13,405 nucleotides of DNA from Erysipelothrix sp. GTDB taxonomy: Bacteria; Bacillota_I; Bacilli_A; Erysipelotrichales; Erysipelotrichaceae. Positions 6,763 through 12,915 of the stretch are shown here, piece after piece (the first letter of the stretch is position 1; each line of letters opens with the position of its first letter). Below the pieces are notes generated by a model, which was not told the DNA's origin, did not search any database, and saw nothing but the letters and a program-made list of their open reading frames with translations. The stretch covers positions 1 through 13,405 of the forward strand of contig JAAZGU010000134.1 in assembly GCA_012511085.1 (NCBI GenBank), given 5' to 3'. The position numbers were made by a program, and so were the translations under genes.

Positions 6763-9694
6763 GTTCCACCTCACTTTGCTCATTACCGATTTTAATCGCA
6801 TCGATGAGCTGCACACGAATCATTTCACTCACACCATCTTCCGGCATCGTCACTCCGTAGAGCACATCGCACTCGCTCATGGTTCCCGGGCGATGCGTGA
6901 TGACGATGAACTGTGTTTCATGGGAATATGTTTTAAGATAATTCGCAAATTTCTCCACATTCGCCTGGTCAAGCGATGCTTCCACTTCATCAAAAACACA
7001 AAGTGGTACGTGCCGTACTTTTAAAATCGCGAATAAAATCGAAATCGCAATTAAGCTTTTTTCACCACCGGAAAATAAATTGATGCTTTGAATTGTTTTA
7101 CCGGGTGGGAAAACTTCAATATCGACACCGGTGTGTAACAAATCATCCGGCATATCCAAAATCAACCGTGCTTTACCACCACCGAACAAGGCCCCAAAGA
7201 CTTCCGGTAAAACCTCGTTGATGTCATCGATCATCTGTTTAAAACGATCAACCATGATGGTATCCATCTCTTCAATAATAGTGAGCAGTTTATCTTTGGC
7301 CTGCACCAAGTCATCAAGTTGCGTTAACAAAAACTCATAGCGTTCATTGACTTGTTCATATTCTGTTGGTGCATCCATGTTGATGTTTCCCATTTCATTG
7401 ATGTCACTGCGTAGTTCAAGCACTTCCTGTTGTGCGTTTTCAATGTCATCAATTTTATCCAAGGTGCGTGCGTATTCAATGGTCATCGAATACTCACCAT
7501 TAAGACGTTCAATGTAATGGGTATAATTGGTTTTCATGCGCGTTAATTCGATATCGACTTCACGTTCTTGTTGGTTCATGTCCGTGAATTCCTTACGCAA
7601 TTGATGCACTTGCTTTTCTTTGCGTTCCAAATCAAACAAAAGTGTCACTTTACTTTCACGCTTCGTGTTTATTTCACTCGTGATTTGATCACGCTTAAAG
7701 TAAATGTCATTCAGGGCTTGCACCAGTGTCGCTTCAAAACTATCGCTTGGTTGTTGACCATCGAGATCAAGCATTTCAAATTCATTTTTTAAACGCTCAT
7801 ATTTGGAACGTTTTGCATCCACAACCGGTTCAAGTTGGGCCAGCGCAATCCGTTTTTGAAGTTGTATTTCATTCAACTGCTTTTTATCATGTGTTGATAT
7901 GCTCAAGGCTTGTTGCATACTTGTTTGTTCTGCTTCTAAAGATTGAATCGTTTTTTCAAGTTGTTGCAACTCGGCTTTGGCACTAATCAATGAATAATGT
8001 TCACGGATTTTACCGCCACTCATGGTTCCCCCACGGTGAATAACATCCCCATCGAGGGTTACAATCTTGTAATTATAATTAAGCAAGGCTGCCAAATGGT
8101 TGCCTTGTTCCAACGCTTCAACAACAATCACATTGTTTAAAAAGGCATACGATAAAGGTGAATCAACGATGCTTTCATCCACAAATTCACTCGCGACACC
8201 AAGAAAGCCATTTGTATTTTCACAGATGACTTCAGCTTCACGGTTTAAATAACGGGATTTAAGGACCGATAATGGCACAAAAGTCGCACGGCCACTTTGA
8301 TTCTGTTTTAAAAAGGCAATCGCTTGCCGGGCGGAACGTTCATCTTCCACCACAATGTGAGCGTTGGCAGCACCCAAGGCGGCATCAATCGCTAACTCAT
8401 AGCCTGTATGCACGTGCAAGCATCCAGCGACACTATCAATGACACCCGCTAGGCTTGCTTTGGCCTGTAAGATCGCATGGACACCGGCCTGTGAAATAAA
8501 GGGTCGTTCAATGATGTTTTTTAGCACTTCTTTTCGAGATAGTGAACGAGAAAGTTGAGTGCTCAACACATCAAAGCGTGTTTGTAGGTCCAAACCTTCT
8601 TTGTTTAATTCGAATAGCTTTTGATTCACATCATCGATTTCAACCTTTAAGGTTTCCCGGCGTTGACGTCGGTCTTCATATTCAAGTTGTGCTTCTTGTA
8701 AAAGCGAAGACAACTGCTCCCCTTTCTCCTTGGAATTACCAACTTCAAGTTCATACTTACGGCGCTCATCAATTTCAATTTTACGCGTTTCTAAAATTTG
8801 AATTTCATTGACAACTTCCATCAATTCTTCTTGCAGTTGCGCGACTTCCTTGTCAAGGGTGTTAATTTGATCCTTGTAATGAGCAATCGACACCTCATTA
8901 ACGTGCAGAGCCGTTTCCTTTAGAGAACTTTGAGTCTGCAAATCAAATAACTTTGATTCGAAGGCTTTGATATCTGCCAATAATTTATCGATTAAAAACA
9001 CGAGTACCGCAATTTCAATGCTCTCAAGTCGTTTTTTCTTTTCGAGATACAACGACGCTTTTTTAGCGGCGCGCTTTAAAGGGTTCACCTGTTTTTCAAG
9101 CTCATAAACAATGTCACTGACGCGATCGATATTTTCCTGAGTTCGATATAATTTAGAAACGGATTCATTTTTGCGCTTCTTATATTTCGCAACACCGGCT
9201 GCTTCTTCAAAGATCAAACGACGTTCGCTTGGTTTAGCTTGGGCAAAATGGCTGACGTTGCCTTGTGAAATCATGCTTAATGAATCTTTACCAATCCCAC
9301 TATCAGCAATCAAATCAACGATATCGCGCAGCCGTACGGGGTTATTATTGATGAAGTATTCACCGCCGCTCACGTTACGATGAATCTTACGCGTGATGGA
9401 TACTTCTTCATAAGGGATGTTTAAAATTTTATTTTTATTATTAAAAACCAAAGTCACTTGCGCGAGATTAACCATCCTACGATTGCTGGAACCGTTAAAG
9501 ATGACGTCACTCATGGACTCACTACGCAAGGATTTAACCGATTGTTCGCCTAATACCCAACGGATGGCTTCCGCAATGTTACTTTTACCACATCCATTTG
9601 GTCCGACAATGCCGGTCACGTCATGATTAAAATGGATAATTGTCTTATCCGCAAATGATTTAAAACCTGACATTTCAACTCTTTTTAAGAACAT
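6749..9694 (-). CDS. smc: chromosome segregation protein SMC (compact, 981 residues)
   Basis: ATPase of the bacterial condensin that organises and individualises sister chromosomes with ScpA/ScpB. Walker A is GPNGCGKSN (31-39) in the N-terminal head. The N-terminal coiled coil spans about 165-385, and the hinge about 395-565 (GVIDSVAG near 416, ending near GGTMSGGKI). A second coiled coil runs to about 800, followed by the C-terminal head with FGGGKARL, the ABC signature LFSGGEKSL (873-881), Walker B VFDEVEASLD (D902, E903) and ITHRPGTM. Bacillus SMC is about 1186 residues. Here about 200 are missing, apparently from the two coiled-coil arms and not from the heads or hinge. GGAGG precedes the ATG. 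It is the first gene of the operon, with its own promoter 27 bases upstream. rnc, often upstream of smc, is absent. Confidence 0.98.
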   Translation of the reverse strand: MFLKRVEMSGFKSFADKTIIHFNHDVTGIVGPNGCGKSNIAEAIRWVLGEQSVKSLRSESMSDVIFNGSSNRRMVNLAQVTLVFNNKNKILNIPYEEVSITRKIHRNVSGGEYFINNNPVRLRDIVDLIADSGIGKDSLSMISQGNVSHFAQAKPSERRLIFEEAAGVAKYKKRKNESVSKLYRTQENIDRVSDIVYELEKQVNPLKRAAKKASLYLEKKKRLESIEIAVLVFLIDKLLADIKAFESKLFDLQTQSSLKETALHVNEVSIAHYKDQINTLDKEVAQLQEELMEVVNEIQILETRKIEIDERRKYELEVGNSKEKGEQLSSLLQEAQLEYEDRRQRRETLKVEIDDVNQKLFELNKEGLDLQTRFDVLSTQLSRSLSRKEVLKNIIERPFISQAGVHAILQAKASLAGVIDSVAGCLHVHTGYELAIDAALGAANAHIVVEDERSARQAIAFLKQNQSGRATFVPLSVLKSRYLNREAEVICENTNGFLGVASEFVDESIVDSPLSYAFLNNVIVVEALEQGNHLAALLNYNYKIVTLDGDVIHRGGTMSGGKIREHYSLISAKAELQQLEKTIQSLEAEQTSMQQALSISTHDKKQLNEIQLQKRIALAQLEPVVDAKRSKYERLKNEFEMLDLDGQQPSDSFEATLVQALNDIYFKRDQITSEINTKRESKVTLLFDLERKEKQVHQLRKEFTDMNQQEREVDIELTRMKTNYTHYIERLNGEYSMTIEYARTLDKIDDIENAQQEVLELRSDINEMGNINMDAPTEYEQVNERYEFLLTQLDDLVQAKDKLLTIIEEMDTIMVDRFKQMIDDINEVLPEVFGALFGGGKARLILDMPDDLLHTGVDIEVFPPGKTIQSINLFSGGEKSLIAISILFAILKVRHVPLCVFDEVEASLDQANVEKFANYLKTYSHETQFIVITHRPGTMSECDVLYGVTMPEDGVSEMIRVQLIDAIKIGNEQSEVEHGIS

Positions 9695-9720
9695 GCAAAA
9701 CCTCCGTTCTACAAGATATC

Positions 9721-9749
9721 ATTATAACCCATTTTCACATAAAAATAAA
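9721..9749 (-). promoter_or_regulatory. sigma-A-type promoter of the smc-dnaE operon
   Basis: On the minus strand there is a perfect -10 TATAAT (9721-9726) and a weak -35 TTTATT (9744-9749), separated by exactly 17 bases. The predicted start near 9714 gives a leader of about 20 bases containing GGAGG. It is the only good promoter I see for the seven-gene operon. The -35 box overlaps the first arm of the preceding terminator. Confidence 0.7.
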
Positions 9750-9767
9750 CGACACGCCGTGCCGCTT
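9738..9767 (-). terminator. Rho-independent terminator after the MscS gene
   Basis: Read on the minus strand, AAGCGGCAC (9767-9759) pairs with GTGTCGTTT (9755-9747) around a 3-base GGC loop. This is a 9-bp stem with two G-U pairs, followed by the T-rich tract ATTTTTATG. It begins about 30 bases past the channel gene's stop codon, the expected place. It insulates the smc promoter from upstream transcription. Confidence 0.7.
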
Positions 9768-9796
9768 ACTTAATTTAAACACGCCTCCACACAAAT

Positions 9797-10672
9797 TTAG
9801 TGGTCATCACGGGCTTGCTTCATAAAAACAGTTTGCGATGGCAGTGGCACCACAATCCCCGCTGCATCAAATCGTTTTTTAACTTGTTCACGTAAATCAT
9901 TCATCATGGCCCAACCACTTGAATAATCAGCACTCCATAAAGTTGCTCGCAACAACATCCCATAGCCACTAAGATCCGATAAGATAACCTTTACAAGTGG
10001 TTCATTGTCAGCACGTGCTTGAGCACTTCGCGCATCGAGCAACGCTGGATGTTTTAAAATTTCTTCAAGCATGATAGCACGTGCCATATCAAGATCACTG
10101 TCAAAACTAATCAATATTTCAAAGTAATTGCGAGCACGTTGATCCACTAGGTCGCGATTTTCAATCGTGACTTGATTCATGGTGTTGTTTGGAATGATGA
10201 CTGCTTGATTTTTAAAGGTCCGAATGATGGTGTGGCGTAGGTTTATGTCTTCAATGCGCCCGGCAACATCTTGTTCCGGTAAATACACCAAGTCCCCCAC
10301 TGAATAGGGTCGGAAAAAAGAAATAAAGAATCCCGCAATAATGTTTGAGAATGCCTCCTGAGCTGCAAACCCAACAATCAAAACCGCAATCCCAGAACCT
10401 GCCAACAACGACACTGACAAATTCTTAATGGGAATGATTTGCGCACCGATGGTTACCACAACAAAAGCATACAGGATCGCTTTTAAAATGCGCCCTGCAA
10501 ATCGAGCGCCCGTTTGATCCAAGACATGATTGGTTACTAAACGCTGCAACAAACGCTTAATAAGTGCTTTTAAAAGCACAATCAGCGCGATTAAAATAAG
10601 GATCGTTACCACGATACCTTCCAGGCCATGCAGCAAATAACGATTCGATTGTTCAATAATTAAATCCCACAT
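9797..10672 (-). CDS. mscS: MscS family small-conductance mechanosensitive channel
   Basis: 291 residues, the size of classic MscS (286 in E. coli). It is a heptameric membrane channel that opens under membrane tension to release solutes during hypo-osmotic shock. Predicted membrane helices lie at about 19-37, 61-80 and 87-118. The third is the pore-lining helix and runs into the family signature GFAAQEAFSNIIAG (101-114) and FFRPYSVGD (119-127). A beta domain follows with GRIEDINLRHT (138-148) and VIIPNNTM (158-165). The C-terminal alpha/beta cytoplasmic domain continues to about 280. The start is set by AGGAGG six bases upstream. It has its own promoter and terminator. No terminator separates it from the upstream repressor gene, so some read-through from the damage cassette is possible. 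Confidence 0.94.
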   Translation of the reverse strand: MWDLIIEQSNRYLLHGLEGIVVTILILIALIVLLKALIKRLLQRLVTNHVLDQTGARFAGRILKAILYAFVVVTIGAQIIPIKNLSVSLLAGSGIAVLIVGFAAQEAFSNIIAGFFISFFRPYSVGDLVYLPEQDVAGRIEDINLRHTIIRTFKNQAVIIPNNTMNQVTIENRDLVDQRARNYFEILISFDSDLDMARAIMLEEILKHPALLDARSAQARADNEPLVKVILSDLSGYGMLLRATLWSADYSSGWAMMNDLREQVKKRFDAAGIVVPLPSQTVFMKQARDDH

Positions 10673-10691
10673 AGCAGCCTCCTATTGTGTC

Positions 10692-10720
10692 ATTGTATCA
10701 AGTGCATGCATGGCTTTCAA
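10692..10720 (-). promoter_or_regulatory. sigma-A-type promoter of the MscS gene
   Basis: On the minus strand, -35 TTGAAA (10715-10720) and -10 TACAAT (10692-10697) each match consensus at 5 of 6 bases, with a 17-base spacer. It begins directly after the repressor gene's stop codon. The predicted start near 10685 leaves only a short leader containing AGGAGG. Confidence 0.7.
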
Positions 10721-10721
10721 A

Positions 10722-11318
10722 TCATTTAATAACAATCCGATTATGAAGCACTTTTCCTAAAATCATAATGTTTTCAGAATTAAGTTGCGACAATTCGAAT
10801 TCCATCGCATCGTATTTACGGTTTTCTGGTTTTAAAATAAGCTTGTTGTCTTGAATAAAGACACGTTTCACCGTCGCCTCATCTTCTATCAAGACGATGG
10901 CAATATCACCATTATCAACCATGGCTTGCCGGCGCACAAACACTTCATCACCGGGATGAATACGAGCGTCAATCATGGAATCACCCTGCACACGCAAATA
11001 AAAATATTCTGCACCATCCGCCTCCATAAAGACCTCGTGCTCACCAAGAAACTCTTGCAAGGCTGTTAATGGTGGACCACCAACAACCGTTCCTAGAATT
11101 GGAATCATGCGCTTGGATGGTGTGCTATCAAAAAAGTCACTAATACGACAACGATACATGGCGGCCAATTGTTCTAAAATTTGCACCGGCGGTGCCGCAT
11201 CATCACTTTCCCACTTTTGAATGGTTGTAAATGACTTGTAACCTAAGGCATCAGCGACTACTGCTTGGCTGAAACCTTGCGCTTTACGTAAGTTTTTTAA
11301 ACGTTTTCCTAGGGTCAT
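10722..11318 (-). CDS. LexA/CI-type self-cleaving repressor (XRE helix-turn-helix + S24 peptidase)
   Basis: 198 residues from the chosen start (numbering below from that ATG). The N-terminal XRE-type helix-turn-helix spans about residues 3-60 (LGKRLKNLRKAQGFSQAVVADAL, then TTIQKWES). A short linker follows, then a LexA-like S24 domain. The catalytic serine is S114 in LRVQGDSM and the lysine is K151 in ATVKRV. The expected cleavage region is ILGTVVGGPPLTA, with Gly-Gly (80-81) where LexA has Ala-Gly. Such repressors cut themselves when stimulated by RecA filaments and release their operators. An in-frame ATG at 11336 lies inside the -10 box and cannot be transcribed from that promoter. ATG at 11318 has GGAGGA at correct spacing. 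The gene is divergent from the translesion polymerase, and the shared intergenic region holds two matching palindromes, so it is the likely regulator of both sides. It is unlike canonical LexA, whose N-terminus is a winged helix. Confidence 0.92.
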   Translation of the reverse strand: MTLGKRLKNLRKAQGFSQAVVADALGYKSFTTIQKWESDDAAPPVQILEQLAAMYRCRISDFFDSTPSKRMIPILGTVVGGPPLTALQEFLGEHEVFMEADGAEYFYLRVQGDSMIDARIHPGDEVFVRRQAMVDNGDIAIVLIEDEATVKRVFIQDNKLILKPENRKYDAMEFELSQLNSENIMILGKVLHNRIVIK

Positions 11319-11334
11319 AGTTTCCTCCATTGTC

Positions 11335-11363
11335 ATTATAAAACAAACTTGAATTTAATTCAA
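11335..11363 (-). promoter_or_regulatory. promoter of the repressor gene
   Basis: Minus strand: -10 TATAAT (11335-11340) is perfect and -35 TTGAAT (11358-11363) matches 4 of 6, with a 17-base spacer. The transcript should start near 11328, leaving about 10 bases carrying GGAGG before the ATG at 11318. The -35 box and most of the spacer lie within operator 1, so the gene should be autorepressed. Confidence 0.75.
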
Positions 11364-11365
11364 GT
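11347..11365. promoter_or_regulatory. operator 1 (19-bp palindrome)
   Basis: ACTTGAATTTAATTCAAGT is a perfect palindrome around its central base, with 9-base arms; A11346/T11366 extends it by one pair on each side. It overlaps the -35 and spacer of the repressor promoter. Operator 2 shares the same ACTTGAA/TTCAAGT arms. The assignment to the neighbouring repressor is inferred from position. Confidence 0.85.
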
Positions 11366-11370
11366 TATGC

Positions 11371-11399
11371 TTGCTACTTGAATATATTTCAAGTAAAAT
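11371..11399 (+). promoter_or_regulatory. promoter of the translesion polymerase operon
   Basis: Plus strand: -35 TTGCTA (11371-11376, 4 of 6) and -10 TAAAAT (11394-11399, 5 of 6), with a 17-base spacer. The start would be near 11406, just before GGAGG. Operator 2 fills the whole spacer and touches both boxes, so a bound repressor would block polymerase. Confidence 0.65.
11376..11394. promoter_or_regulatory. operator 2 (19-bp palindrome)
   Basis: ACTTGAATATATTTCAAGT has 7-base perfect arms around a TATAT centre, and T11375/A11395 adds one flanking pair. Its centre is 29 bp from that of operator 1. It lies between the -35 and -10 of the polymerase promoter. Confidence 0.85.
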
Positions 11400-11416
11400 A
11401 AAAGCGGAGGCAGACT

Positions 11417-12667
11417 ATGAAGCGCATTATTTTACATTGTGACATCAACCACTTCTATGCGGGAGTGGAAGAACTTTTTAATCCTGAATTACGTGATGTT
11501 CCGATGGCCGTTGGGGGCGATCAAGAAAAGCGACACGGCATCATCTTAGCAAAAAATCCGCTGGCCAAGCAACACGGTGTCATAACCGGCGAACCGCTTT
11601 TTCAAGCCAAAGCTAAATGCCCTGGCTTGGTCATCGTACCAGCCCGCTTTAGTCTATACTTGCGTTTTTCCCAATACATTTTTAAAATATACGCGCGTTA
11701 CACTGATCAAATTGAACCCTTTGGTATCGATGAAGCGTGGCTTGATGTCAGTGCCAGCATGCGCCTTTATCATAATCCTATGCACCTCGCCCAACGCATC
11801 GCAGCTGATATTTACCGTGAATACGGCTTAACGGTATCAATCGGTATCAGTTTTAATAAGGTTTTCGCTAAATTAGGCTCAGATTACAAAAAGCCACGCG
11901 GCATCACCCTAATTGATCAAAGTCGTGTTGCAAGCATCGTGCATCCGCTTAAGGTCAATAAGCTTATTTACATCGGTGCCGCAACCACACGTAAATTAGC
12001 ACGCTATGGTATTTTCACGATTGGTGATTTAGCAAAAAGCGACCCGCTATTCATCAAGCGTCACCTTGGTAAAGTAGGAACCATGCTGCATCACTTTGCC
12101 AATGGCGAAGATTATAGTCCGGTTGTACCTGCACATGTCAACACCATCATCAAATCCATTGGAAACAGCATCACAACAAAAGTTGATATGCGAAACTTCG
12201 ATGACATTAAAATTGTAGCGATGGTGCTTGCTGAAAGTGTCGCAGCCCGTTTAAAGGAACATGGTTTCATGTGCCGCGGTGTGAGTGTCTCCTTTCGTAA
12301 AGAAACTTTGCACGGACAAACACGCCAACGCACACTGGCGGTTGCAACCAACATCAGTAAGGACATATGTGCCGCTGCCATGGAACTATTTAAAGAAAAC
12401 ATTACTTTTGATTACGCCATTCGCAGCATTGGTATCAAAGCGGAACGTTTAATTCCAAAGGAACATCCCATCCAGACTTCCCTTTTTGTACCTTTTGCTG
12501 AACAAGTCAAAGAACACCAGGTCGATTGCATCATTCAAGAAGTACGCAAACGTTTTGGTTTTCATAGCATCCAGAGAGCAGCCTTGAAAACCAAGCCACT
12601 ATTAAGTGATTTTAATCCCAAAAGCGACCATGTTATTTTTCCCATCAATTTCCTTAAACCACAATGA
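11417..12667 (+). CDS. dinB: Y-family translesion DNA polymerase (DinB/Pol IV-like)
   Basis: 416 residues. Error-prone polymerase that copies past damaged template bases. The palm motif HCDINHFYAGVE carries catalytic D9, and PFGIDEAWLDV carries D105/E106. Y14 occupies the steric-gate position. GISFNKVFAKLGSDYKKP (143-160) is the typical Y-family segment before the thumb, and the helix-hairpin-helix-like region is about 182-215. The little-finger domain covers about 240-345. QTSLF (353-357) is a good match to the beta-clamp binding pentapeptide, followed by a C-terminal extension of 59 residues. The overall style (RHGIILAKN, TGEPLFQAK) recalls a clostridial Pol IV-like subgroup and not E. coli DinB. 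GGAGG lies seven bases before ATG. It is the first gene of the damage cassette, ends in an ATGA overlap with the 82-residue gene, and is controlled by the palindromic operator. Confidence 0.95.
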   Translation: MKRIILHCDINHFYAGVEELFNPELRDVPMAVGGDQEKRHGIILAKNPLAKQHGVITGEPLFQAKAKCPGLVIVPARFSLYLRFSQYIFKIYARYTDQIEPFGIDEAWLDVSASMRLYHNPMHLAQRIAADIYREYGLTVSIGISFNKVFAKLGSDYKKPRGITLIDQSRVASIVHPLKVNKLIYIGAATTRKLARYGIFTIGDLAKSDPLFIKRHLGKVGTMLHHFANGEDYSPVVPAHVNTIIKSIGNSITTKVDMRNFDDIKIVAMVLAESVAARLKEHGFMCRGVSVSFRKETLHGQTRQRTLAVATNISKDICAAAMELFKENITFDYAIRSIGIKAERLIPKEHPIQTSLFVPFAEQVKEHQVDCIIQEVRKRFGFHSIQRAALKTKPLLSDFNPKSDHVIFPINFLKPQ

Positions 12668-12912
12668 GCAGACCACATAAAATCTATGTTTCAGTCGTCG
12701 CTCATTACGACATCGATGGCAACATCACCCCCTTAAAAATCATTTGGAAAAATAACATCATGTATTCAATCGACAAAATCACACAAAAGATTCCGGCCGC
12801 TTCTCTGAAATCTGGAGGCTATGGGATGCGCTACACATGCACAATTCATGGGCATGTGCGATACTTATATTTAGAAGAATCACGTTGGTTCATTGAGAAA
12901 ATGGAGGGTTAG
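12664..12912 (+). CDS. small conserved protein of the translesion cassette, function unknown
   Basis: 82 residues. Its ATG overlaps the polymerase stop as ATGA and has no ribosome site of its own, so it is probably translated by reinitiation after the polymerase. The sequence reads as a small beta-rich fold: an N-terminal strand (KIYVSVVAHYDIDG, 6-19), LKIIWKNN (24-31), then AASLKSGGYGMRYTCTI (45-61) and LYLEESRWFIEKM (68-80). I recall similar small proteins (AASLK-GG-G-RYTC motif, terminal WF-E) beside Pol IV-like genes in Clostridia, but know no function. It has no membrane segment or signal peptide. It does not look like YolD, the small partner of UvrX polymerases in Bacillus. Co-translation suggests a polymerase or SRAP partner; that is inference. 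Confidence 0.85.
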   Translation: MSRPHKIYVSVVAHYDIDGNITPLKIIWKNNIMYSIDKITQKIPAASLKSGGYGMRYTCTIHGHVRYLYLEESRWFIEKMEG

Positions 12913-12915
12913 TTT

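Noticed and set aside
6763..6816. Upstream in-frame extension of ftsY to an ATG at 6816
   Set aside because: It overlaps the smc C-terminus further and has no family resemblance. The ATG at 6762 with GAGGTGG fits FtsY.
7131..9626. Several 69-89-codon open frames on the plus strand antisense to smc
   Set aside because: They lie entirely within the recognised smc gene, have no ribosome sites or family resemblance, and are expected by chance opposite a real gene.
10698..10704. Half operator (ACTTGA on the minus strand) next to the mscS -10 box
   Set aside because: The matching second arm is absent, and a 6-base half-site is expected by chance.
10705..10712. CATGCATG palindrome in the mscS promoter spacer
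   Set aside because: Too short, with no loop or T tract, so not a terminator. No second copy supports an operator.
11319..11336. Repressor start at ATG 11336
   Set aside because: This ATG falls within the TATAAT -10 box, so it would not be in the transcript; GGAGGA lies just before the ATG at 11318.
12112..12402. 96-codon open frame antisense to the polymerase
   Set aside because: It lies opposite a clear Y-family domain, with composition typical of an antisense frame and no recognisable motif.
12664..12912. Assignment of the small protein to YolD
   Set aside because: Position beside a Y-family polymerase is similar, but the YolD sequence pattern is not seen.
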